Assembly: GCF_011927785.1 (NCBI RefSeq)
Contig: NZ_JAATJK010000001.1
Span: 4,373,001-4,437,000, forward strand
Direction of reading: 5' to 3'
Source of the DNA: Micromonospora profundi
GTDB lineage: Bacteria; Actinomycetota; Actinomycetes; Mycobacteriales; Micromonosporaceae
Length of the DNA stretch: 64,000 nucleotides
The first letter of the stretch is position 1. Every line of letters begins with the position of its first letter. A program made the translations under genes and the position numbers. The notes beneath the pieces are model-generated. The model made no database searches and was not told where the DNA came from. It saw only the letters and a list, made by a program, of their open reading frames with translations. Below are positions 44,101 to 50,408 of this stretch, piece after piece.

Positions 44101-45754
44101 GCGCGTCCGGATCGCCGGTGAGCAGCGCTGGGTGGGCGTCGAGGACGCCGCGCGTCTGCGCGACGCGCTCGGCGTGGCGTTGCCGGTCGGCGTGGCCGAG
44201 GCGTACCTCACACCGGTGGCCGACCCGCTCGGCGATCTGGTGGCCCGCTACGCCCGCACCCACGGGCCGTTCGCCGCTGCGAGCTGCGCGGCCCGCTTCG
44301 GGCTCGGGGTGTTCGTCGTCGAGCAGGTCCTACGCCAGCTCGCCGCCACCGGTCGGGTCGTCTCCGGCGAGTTCACCCCGGATTCGGCAGGCGCCCAGTG
44401 GTGCGACGCCGAGGTGCTGCGCATGCTGCGCCGCCGCTCACTCGCGGCGCTGCGCCGGGAGATCGAGCCGGTGCCGCCCCGGGCTCTGGCCACCTTCCTA
44501 CCCCGCTGGCAGCAGGTCGGCGCGTCGGCCCGGGGTGTGGAGGCGCTCGCCGCGACAGTGGAGCAGTTGCAGGGCGCGGCGGTGCCGGCGTCCGCGTTGG
44601 AGCGGCTCGTGCTGCCCGGCCGCGTCGCGGACTACTCCCCCGCCCACCTCGACGAGCTGTGTGCCAGCGGGGAGGTGCTCTGGGCGGGTTCGGGGGCCAT
44701 CTCCGGCGGCGACGGCTGGGTCACCCTGGCGTACGCCGACGCCGCCCCGCTGCTGCTTGCGCCCCCCGACGAGGCGCTGACCCGCACACCGCTGCATGAC
44801 GCGGTGCTCGACGCGCTCGCCGACGGGCAGGCGCTGTTCTTCCGCCCGCTGGCCGATCGGGTCGGTTCGACCGACGACGCCGTACTGACCGGGGTGATCT
44901 GGGATCTGGTCTGGGCGGGCCACCTCACCAACGACACCCTCGCCCCGCTGCGCGCGGTGCTGGGCGCGGGTGGGGCGCACCGATCCCGGCCGTCCGCGCC
45001 ACGCACCCGCTACCGGCGACCCGGCCGGGTGGCGCTGCCCACCCGGGGCGGCCCGCCCACAGTCGCGGGTCGGTGGTCACGGCTGCCGGAGCGGGATCTC
45101 GACCCGACCCGCCGGGCCGCAGCCCTCGCCGACGTGCTGCTGGAACGACACGGGGTGGTCACCCGTGGCGCGGTGCTTGCCGAGCAGGTGGTCGGTGGGT
45201 TCGCCGCTGTCTACCCGGTGCTGTCGGCGCTGGAGGAGCGCGGCGTGGCCCGCCGAGGCTACTTCGTCGAAGGTCTCGGGGCGGCACAGTTCGCCGTACC
45301 CGGCGCGGTCGACCGGCTGCGCGCGCTCGCGGAACCCGCCGACGGTGCCCGGGGTCGGAACGGCCCGACGATGGTGCTCGCCGCCACCGACCCCGCCAAC
45401 CCGTACGGTGCGGCGCTGCCCTGGCCGGAACGCGTTGTCGACGCAGGCGACGGGTCCGCTCCGACGACCGGGCACCGGGCCGGCCGCAAGGCGGGTGCGT
45501 TGGTGGTGACGGTCGGCGGCGACCTGGTGCTGTACGTGGAACGCGGCGGCCGGACACTGCTGTCGTTCACCGACGACGCCGACACCCTCGCCGCGGCCGG
45601 CAAGGCGCTCGCCGACGCCGTCCACTCCGGAGCGTTGGGCGCGATATCGGTGGAGCGGGCCGACGGTGAGGCCGTGCACTCCGCACCGCTGCGGGACGCG
45701 CTTACCGCTGCCGGTTTCCGGGTCACCCCGCGCGGCCTACGCCTGCGCGGCTGA
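41177..45754 (+). CDS. lhr: Large ATP-dependent helicase Lhr
   Basis: 1525-residue superfamily 2 DNA helicase of the Lhr type that tracks 3'-5' on ssDNA and acts in DNA repair. Motifs: Walker A APTGSGKT (about residue 50), DEVHA (about 178), LSATVRP, TNSRRSAERL, and QRVGRAGHQ for motif VI; then the winged-helix and Lhr-core domains, followed by a long C-terminal region (about 860-1525) found in bacterial full-length Lhr. GTG 41177 is selected from where similarity begins; the ribosome site is weak. In mycobacteria lhr is next to nei2, which is 3.7 kb downstream here. Confidence 0.94.
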   Translation: MTGADVDTGGALDGFGPATRAWFDAAFAAPTAAQAGAWRSVAAGRNALVVAPTGSGKTLAAFLWSLDRLAREPAPAEARQRCRVLYVSPLKALAVDVERNLRAPLAGIRQAATRLGVTPPDITVGMRTGDTPADERRAFARTPPDILITTPESLFLLLTSAARDSLRGIQTVIVDEVHAVAGSKRGAHLALSLERLDELLPAPAQRIGLSATVRPIDACARFLGGARPVDVVQPATPKTIEVSVQVPVEDMTRLDEQEQPPEDDLGGPGPRRASIWPAVEERVFTLIGQHRSTIVFTNSRRSAERLCARLNELAAEELATPSGGPASPLRHRLPAEVMAQSGAATGASPVIARAHHGSVSREERKHIEEALKSGQLPAVVATSSLELGIDMGAVDLVVQIEAPPSVAAGLQRVGRAGHQVGAVSRGVVFPKHRGDLLSCAVVAERMTDGAIEELHYPRNPLDVLAQQIVAMVALEPWRVGDLAVLVRRAAPFAELPDSALHAVLDMLSGRYPSTAFAELRPRLVWDRAADLLTGRPGAQRLAVTSGGTIPDRGLFGVFLAGAERAARVGELDEEMVYESRVGDVFLLGSSSWRIEEITPDRVLVSPAPGQAARMPFWKGDQLGRPVELGRAIGARVRTLLRQSDEAALAALRAGGLDEWAAGNLMAYLHEQRDATRSLPDDRTIVVERFRDELGDWRLAVHSVLGARVNGPWALAVGRRLAERYGVDAQVMPSDDGIVVRLPDTADEPPGADVVVFEPDEITQLVEESVGTSALFAARFRECAARSLLLPRRDPRRRQPLWQQRQRSAQLLDVAREYADFPVTLEAARECLQDVFDQPALAGLMRDLAARKVRLVEVETSAPSPFARSLLFGYVGAFLYEGDAPLAERRAAALALDSTLLGELLGRVDLRELLDPAVLAETDRQLRWLTEQRRPRDAEDVVELLRVLGDLSDAELTERGAPETWLTELEAARRVLRVRIAGEQRWVGVEDAARLRDALGVALPVGVAEAYLTPVADPLGDLVARYARTHGPFAAASCAARFGLGVFVVEQVLRQLAATGRVVSGEFTPDSAGAQWCDAEVLRMLRRRSLAALRREIEPVPPRALATFLPRWQQVGASARGVEALAATVEQLQGAAVPASALERLVLPGRVADYSPAHLDELCASGEVLWAGSGAISGGDGWVTLAYADAAPLLLAPPDEALTRTPLHDAVLDALADGQALFFRPLADRVGSTDDAVLTGVIWDLVWAGHLTNDTLAPLRAVLGAGGAHRSRPSAPRTRYRRPGRVALPTRGGPPTVAGRWSRLPERDLDPTRRAAALADVLLERHGVVTRGAVLAEQVVGGFAAVYPVLSALEERGVARRGYFVEGLGAAQFAVPGAVDRLRALAEPADGARGRNGPTMVLAATDPANPYGAALPWPERVVDAGDGSAPTTGHRAGRKAGALVVTVGGDLVLYVERGGRTLLSFTDDADTLAAAGKALADAVHSGALGAISVERADGEAVHSAPLRDALTAAGFRVTPRGLRLRG

Positions 45755-45809
45755 CCTCCACTCCCCCGCGACCGCACGCACCTGCCCGACCCGCGACCGC
45801 ACGCACGCA

Positions 45810-45905
45810 CCCCGCGCCGTGGGCCCTGATCGCGGACGCCTGACCCGTCGGCCCCACTCACGCGCCCCGCGCCGTGGGCCCCGATCGCGGACGCCCGACC
45901 CGTCG
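45810..45905. repeat. Two 41-bp direct repeats, 55-bp period
   Basis: CCCCGCGCCGTGGGCC.. at 45810-45850 recurs at 45865-45905 with two substitutions. Part of the 470-base gap after lhr, which also contains a shorter repeat of GCGACCGCACGCAC just upstream. Confidence 0.75.
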
Positions 45906-45964
45906 CAGCCAGTGGGAGGTGCGGATGGCACAGCACCGCAACACACCACCGACCTCACTCAATT

Positions 45965-46012
45965 GAGCTTGATACCTGTGAGTCATATTGATGACTCACA
46001 GGTATCAAGCTC
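45965..46012. repeat. Perfect 22-bp-arm palindrome, ATTG loop
   Basis: Arms 45965-45986 (GAGCTTGATACCTGTGAGTC then AT) and 45991-46012 are exact inverted copies. AT-rich compared with the region, so it stands out. It lies between lhr and the convergent lipoprotein gene and could be a bidirectional terminator or a REP-like mobile repeat. Confidence 0.9.
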
Positions 46013-46086
46013 CAAAGGGCTACCTGGTCGCCAAGGCCACCAACCACAGCTCAACGCCCGCACCTCGGCGCCAGGACGTGGCGGGG

Positions 46087-46106
46087 GAGTGGCCGACCGG
46101 CCGCTC
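46087..46106. terminator. Hairpin GAGTGGCC-GACC-GGCCGCTC
   Basis: 8-bp stem with one G-T pair, about 120 bases beyond the lipoprotein stop on the minus strand; possible terminator, weaker than the palindrome next to it. Confidence 0.35.
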
Positions 46107-46116
46107 CAGTTCGAAG

Positions 46117-46193
46117 CCCACGCCCACGCACCACGCCCGCGCACCACGGCCACGCACCACGCCCACGCCCACGCACCACGCACCACGCCCACG
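46117..46193. repeat. Low-complexity CCACGC[C/A] heptamer tract
   Basis: Degenerate seven-base units (CCACGCC, CCACGCA) run for about 75 bases, flanked by a palindrome on one side, echoing the hairpin-plus-heptamer arrangement at 6885-7128. Confidence 0.7.
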
Positions 46194-46224
46194 CCAGCAG
46201 CCAGCAGCCAGCATTGGATCTGGC

Positions 46225-46827
46225 TCAGCGGAGGTTGTTGAGTGCCTTCTCGTAGCGCGGGCGGTCGGCGGCCGGAGTCTTCGCCTCGAGGTAGTTGAGC
46301 ACCACGGCGCCACGCTGGTACGACTGGCCGCTCCAGGTCTCGGCGATGTCGCTGGCGCTGACCTCGTCGGGGAACACGTAGATCGTGACGGCATCGGTGG
46401 CGACGATCTCGGAACAACCCAGGCCGAGGCCGTCCGGGCCGCAGTCGACGGACCGGTCCTTCGGGCGGGGCACCTTCAGGCCAGCGGCCCGGAACGCGTC
46501 GACGACCTGCTGGGCGGCGGGCGCGCCGGCCGGGCGCGGAGGCAGCACCACAGGCGGCGGGCTCGCTGGCCGACGCTCGGTCGTCCCCTGCTGCGGCGGC
46601 GCGGGCTGGGCCGGCGCGGGCTGGGCCGGTGTGGCCGGGGTGGTGGCGCTGCCGCCGGGGCCGGACGGGGGCGGCGGGGCGCTCGGCAGGCCGGTGGCGT
46701 CCTGGCTCGGAAGGGAGGAGGCGGGCGGCGCGGCGTTCGGTCGGTCAGCGTCGTCACTGCCGCAGCCGGCGGTGAGAGCGACGGCGAGCAGAAGAACACC
46801 GACGGCGGGCAGGCTCCGATGTGTCAC
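46225..46827 (-). CDS. Putative secreted lipoprotein of unknown function
   Basis: 200 residues. Signal with lipobox ALTAGC (about residues 8-22), then a long Pro/Ala/Ser/Thr-rich, probably extended spacer (about 25-105), then a compact C-terminal domain (about 105-200; VVDAFRAAGLKVPRPKDRSVDCGPDGLGLGCSEIVATDAVTIYVFPD) with two cysteines likely disulfide-bonded. The layout suggests a cell-wall-spanning anchor. GTG 46827; weak ribosome site. No enzyme motif. Confidence 0.75.
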   Translation of the reverse strand: MTHRSLPAVGVLLLAVALTAGCGSDDADRPNAAPPASSLPSQDATGLPSAPPPPSGPGGSATTPATPAQPAPAQPAPPQQGTTERRPASPPPVVLPPRPAGAPAAQQVVDAFRAAGLKVPRPKDRSVDCGPDGLGLGCSEIVATDAVTIYVFPDEVSASDIAETWSGQSYQRGAVVLNYLEAKTPAADRPRYEKALNNLR

Positions 46828-46971
46828 CAGGGCAGTCTGCCGGGTCGGTGCCCGCCGACGGGAGGGCCGGTCGGTCACTGCACTCTGTCCCATTTCCGGC
46901 AATCGTCGGTCGTCCGCGCGGGCGGGTGCACCGCAGGGCCGCGTACCTGTGCCGGGCGTTAACCTGCGGGG

Positions 46972-47772
46972 ATGGCAGCCACGCCCTGGATCTCGCTGAC
47001 CACCGATTACGGCCTCACCGACGGCTTCGTGGCCGCCTGCCACGGGGTGATCGCCCGGATCGCGCCGTCCGCCCGGGTCATCGACGTGACCCACCTGGTG
47101 CCGCCCGCCGACGTCCGGCGGGGTGCCGCCGTGCTGGCGCAGACGGTGCCGTACCTGCCTGTGGGCGTACACGTGGCGGTTGTCGACCCGGGGGTGGGGA
47201 CCACCCGGCGGGGCGTCGCGTTGGCCACGCCGGGCGGGCTGCTTGTCGGCCCGGACAACGGGCTGCTGCCGGACGCCGCCGCCGCGCTCGGCGGGGTGAC
47301 TGCCGCTGTCGAACTCACCGAGCCCCGCTGGCTGGCCGCCACGGTGTCCGGCACGTTCCACGGTCGGGACGTCTTCGCACCGGTGGCGGCTCGCTTGGCG
47401 CTCGGCGCCCCGCTGGCCGAGGCGGGCCCGGCCGTCGACCCTGCCGGGCTGGTCCGCCTGCCGTCGCCGGTCGTGACCCCCGACCCCGAGGGCTTCACCG
47501 CCGAGGTGCTGACCGTCGACCACTTCGGCAACGTCCAGTTGGCCGCACCGGGCGAACTGCTCGGCCCGTTTCCGGCCACGCTCCGGGTGGGCCCGCCGGG
47601 GCCGACGCCGGCCCGCACGGCGGTGCACGGACGGACGTTCGGCGACGCACCAGACGGTGGCCTCGTGGTGTACGTCGACTCGGCCGACCGGGTGGCGATA
47701 GCGGTCAATGGTGGCCGCGCGGTGGACCTCCTCGGGGTGGTCCCGGGTGATCTTTTGCGGGTGGCCGGGTGA
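46972..47772 (+). CDS. SAM hydroxide adenosyltransferase (DUF62)
   Basis: 266 residues, family of S-adenosyl-L-methionine hydrolases related to fluorinase and chlorinase. The N-terminal LTTDYGLTDGFVAACHGVI and ATVSGTFHGRDVFAPVAARLA segments carry the Asp/Arg/His triad of the water-using subfamily; PGVGTTRRGVAL and TVDHFGNVQL are also conserved. It should hydrolyse SAM to adenosine and methionine rather than halogenate. ATG 46972 lacks a strong ribosome site. Likely monocistronic; the CPCC gene starts 26 bases after its stop. Confidence 0.9.
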   Translation: MAATPWISLTTDYGLTDGFVAACHGVIARIAPSARVIDVTHLVPPADVRRGAAVLAQTVPYLPVGVHVAVVDPGVGTTRRGVALATPGGLLVGPDNGLLPDAAAALGGVTAAVELTEPRWLAATVSGTFHGRDVFAPVAARLALGAPLAEAGPAVDPAGLVRLPSPVVTPDPEGFTAEVLTVDHFGNVQLAAPGELLGPFPATLRVGPPGPTPARTAVHGRTFGDAPDGGLVVYVDSADRVAIAVNGGRAVDLLGVVPGDLLRVAG

Positions 47773-47797
47773 CATTCAACTGTGGAATGCTGCCTCG

Positions 47798-48040
47798 GTG
47801 GGTGAACACGTAGTTCCCGTGGGCTGTCCCTGTTGCGCCTCTCGAACGGGCGGCGGGACCTGCCCGGTCTGCTTCTGGACAGACGACGGCCAGACCGACG
47901 CCGATGCCGATGCGGTGCGCGGTGGCGCCAACGGCGACCTGAGCCTGACCTACGCCCGGCTCAACTACGCCGTCTACGGGGCCAGCCACCCACGCTATCA
48001 GGACATGGTGCGCCCGGCCCGCCCCGACGAGCGCCCCTGA
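47798..48040 (+). CDS. CPCC-family cysteine-rich protein
   Basis: 80 residues with GCPCCASRTGGGTCPVCFWTDDGQ, the double-CxxC zinc-ribbon-like signature of the CPCC family, followed by LTYARLNYAVYGASHPRYQDMVR. GTG 47798 chosen; an upstream GTG is possible. Function unknown; these proteins are often scattered next to toxin-immunity loci, but none is seen here. Possibly co-transcribed with the SAM-hydrolase gene. Confidence 0.82.
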   Translation: MGEHVVPVGCPCCASRTGGGTCPVCFWTDDGQTDADADAVRGGANGDLSLTYARLNYAVYGASHPRYQDMVRPARPDERP

Positions 48041-48065
48041 CGGCGCCCGGCGGGGCGGGACTGGG

Positions 48066-49334
48066 TCAGCAGACCGGCACGGTGCCGCCGTACACGGCGG
48101 AGATGTACGCGTGGCTGACGTACTGCCCGCTGGCCAGCCGGTTCCATCTGGTGGTGGTCCGGTAGGGGCCGGCCACCGACTGTCCGGTCACGTAGCAATG
48201 GATCGGCACGTTGGCGAACCGTGCGGCGAGCCCACGGACGGCGTACGACGTGCTGGCCCCGCTGCGGATGTTCAGCGGCCCGTCGCCGACGACACCGCGC
48301 GGCCCTCCCCCGGTCCACAGGTAGGCGACGTCCACCCAGGCGTTCGTTGTCAGTTTCAGGCCGTCCCAGAAGGTGCCGTCGGCCAGGTCGATGCCGGCAG
48401 GGTTGAGCACGGTACGCCCGAACTGGTCCCGCCCGCCGTTGTAGCCCGACTGGTAGGCGGCCTGCGCCTCGGGGCGACCCTGCGGCAGGTTCTTCCAGTT
48501 CTCCCGTACTGCCGACGGGTTCCAGTAGTCGTCGCGGGTGTTCCACGGCCCGACGTCCCAGACCGGGGCGTACTCGCAGCGGGAGCCCGTGGTGGTGCAG
48601 ACCCGCACCGTGTAGTCGCCGGTGTTGAGCGGGGACAGGCCGCGACGTGACGGCAGGGCCACGAAGTGGTCGCGCGGCTGCACTGTGCGGCCGTTTGCGG
48701 TCACCTCGCCGACCAGCCCGATGCGGGTCGCGTACACCCGGTAGGTGAGCCCGGGTGTGGCGGCGGAGACGGCTGCTGTCGCGTCGGCGGTGAGCTGGAC
48801 GGCGCGTACCGTCGCGGTGGTGCCGCCGTTGCGCGCGGTCAGCACCACACGGGTCTGCACCTGGCTGACCGGTCTGTCGAAGACGGCGCCGCCGGTCGCG
48901 GCCCGCCATTCGGTCCAGCCGCTGACCCGCCAGCCGCGGACCAGCACCTCGACTGACGCGCCGGAGGGGACGTCCGCGGTGATCTCGGCGCGGACCCGGG
49001 TGGCCGGGCGGGCCAGGGTGCGCGGGGCGGTCAGCAGCATGCCCTCGGCGACCGCGTTGTGCGGGCTGCGAGGGCTGCGTCCGGTGGTCCGGGACTCGCG
49101 TAGCCGCAACCCCGCGGGGGTACGCCGGACGTTGACGTCGTCGCGGTCCACGACGGAGAGGTCGGTGCTCCAGCGCTCGCCGCCGGGCGCGACGGCGGTG
49201 AGCGTCACGGGACCGCTGGCGGCGGAGGTGGCGGCGGAGAACCCACTGGTGAGGGGCACGAGGGCGACCGTGAGCGCGAGGGCGAGGACAGCGGCGAGGG
49301 CGGTGGGGCGGATACGACAATGAGGTCGTTTCAT
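48066..49334 (-). CDS. Secreted protein with SH3-like C-terminal domain
   Basis: 422 residues. Signal peptide (about 1-40, RPTALAAVLALALTVALVPLTSG), a beta-rich region, a central ADYAPVWDVGPWNTRDDYWNP..GRDQFGRTVLNPAGIDLADGTFWD-like section resembling a secreted double-psi barrel or cell-wall domain, and a C-terminal SH3b-type domain (GPLNIRSGASTSYAVRGLAARFANV, CYVTGQSV). The function is probably cell-wall binding; enzymatic activity unproven. ATG 49334; an inverted repeat lies just upstream. Confidence 0.8.
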   Translation of the reverse strand: MKRPHCRIRPTALAAVLALALTVALVPLTSGFSAATSAASGPVTLTAVAPGGERWSTDLSVVDRDDVNVRRTPAGLRLRESRTTGRSPRSPHNAVAEGMLLTAPRTLARPATRVRAEITADVPSGASVEVLVRGWRVSGWTEWRAATGGAVFDRPVSQVQTRVVLTARNGGTTATVRAVQLTADATAAVSAATPGLTYRVYATRIGLVGEVTANGRTVQPRDHFVALPSRRGLSPLNTGDYTVRVCTTTGSRCEYAPVWDVGPWNTRDDYWNPSAVRENWKNLPQGRPEAQAAYQSGYNGGRDQFGRTVLNPAGIDLADGTFWDGLKLTTNAWVDVAYLWTGGGPRGVVGDGPLNIRSGASTSYAVRGLAARFANVPIHCYVTGQSVAGPYRTTTRWNRLASGQYVSHAYISAVYGGTVPVC

Positions 49335-49338
49335 GGGC

Positions 49339-49380
49339 GATCTCCTCAGATATCCCCTGACCCTGTCATGTCAGGAGATC
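49339..49380. promoter_or_regulatory. Nested inverted repeats upstream of secreted-protein gene
   Basis: CCTGAC-N8-GTCAGG (49356-49375) sits inside GATCTCCT...AGGAGATC (49339-49380). Located directly before the ATG; may bind a dimeric regulator or fold over the ribosome site, since AGGAGATC includes a Shine-Dalgarno-like sequence on the other strand. Confidence 0.4.
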
Positions 49381-49444
49381 ATGAGGAAGGTGGCTACAAA
49401 TAGCGATACATGCGAGTCTTGCTCGACCGAGGGAGGATGGCAGG

Positions 49445-50245
49445 GTGCCCGAGGGTGACACCGTCTGGAACACCGCGCGCGTGCTGCACCGTGCCCTGGC
49501 CGGCGCGCGGCTCACCGGCAGTGACTTCCGGGTGCCGCGACTGGCCACCACCGACCTCACCGGCTGGACCGTCCGCGAATCGGCAAGCCGGGGCAAGCAC
49601 CTGCTGCTCCGGCTCGCCGCCCTCGACGGAACGCACTGGACACTCCACTCACACCTGCGGATGGACGGCGCGTGGCGGGCGTACGCGCCGGGGGAACGCT
49701 GGAGCGGCCGCCCCGCGCACCTGATCCGGGTGGTGCTGCGCAGCCCCGGCGCGGTCGCGGTCGGCTACCACCTGCACGACCTGGCGCTGGTGCCGACGGC
49801 GGAGGAGGACGAGCTGGTCGGTCACCTCGGCCCCGACCTGCTCGGCCCGGACTGGGACGCGGCAGAGGCGGTCCGCCGGCTCGCCGCCCGACCCACCGAG
49901 ACGATCGGCGAGGCGCTGCTCGACCAGCGCAACCTTGCCGGGGTGGGCAACCTCTACAAGTGCGAGGTGCTGTTCCTGCGGGGCGTGTCACCGTGGACGC
50001 CGGTCGGCGCGGTGCCGGACCTGCCCGCCACCGTGGCTCTCGCGCAACGCCTGCTGGCCGCGAACCGGGGCCGCTGGACGCAGAGCACCACCGGCTCGCT
50101 GCACAGGGGGCAGACCAGCTACGTGTACGGCCGCCGTGCGCAGCCCTGCCGCCGCTGCGGCACCGCCATTCGCAAGGAGGAGTTGGGCGAGCGGGTGACC
50201 TACTGGTGTCCGGTCTGCCAACCGGGGCACACGCCGCCCGGTTGA
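49445..50245 (+). CDS. nei2: Endonuclease VIII-like DNA glycosylase (Nei2)
   Basis: 266 residues, Fpg/Nei family base-excision glycosylase/AP-lyase. The N-terminus MPEGDTVWNTARVL has catalytic P2/E3; helix-two-turn-helix and NLAGVGNLYKCEVLFLRGVSPWTPVG are conserved; the C-terminal zinc finger is CRRCGT..CPVC. ATG 49445 without strong ribosome site. In mycobacteria its orthologue follows lhr; here four genes intervene. Removes oxidised pyrimidines. Confidence 0.93.
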   Translation: MPEGDTVWNTARVLHRALAGARLTGSDFRVPRLATTDLTGWTVRESASRGKHLLLRLAALDGTHWTLHSHLRMDGAWRAYAPGERWSGRPAHLIRVVLRSPGAVAVGYHLHDLALVPTAEEDELVGHLGPDLLGPDWDAAEAVRRLAARPTETIGEALLDQRNLAGVGNLYKCEVLFLRGVSPWTPVGAVPDLPATVALAQRLLAANRGRWTQSTTGSLHRGQTSYVYGRRAQPCRRCGTAIRKEELGERVTYWCPVCQPGHTPPG

Positions 50246-50408
50246 CGAGCCTCGTTGATCGAGGTCATCACAGATACGGACGATTGGGTAATTCCTATCT
50301 GGCCGTTGGCGTCGCATGCTGCGATTGAATGCTCACCGATCGTCAGCAGAGTGCCGAGGTCCGCCACGTCGGAGTGGCGTGTCTCGTGCCCCGACCCCGG
50401 GGAGAGCC

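Noticed and set aside
46060..46125. tRNA-like GTTCGAA segment after lhr
   Set aside because: A T-arm-like GTTCGAA is present but no acceptor, D or anticodon stem can be built; no tRNA gene was found in the window.
46972..47772. Fluorinase or chlorinase
   Set aside because: The protein belongs to the broader DUF62 family with the water-activating Asp/Arg/His type motif; no halogenase-specific insertion is evident and no halometabolite genes are near.
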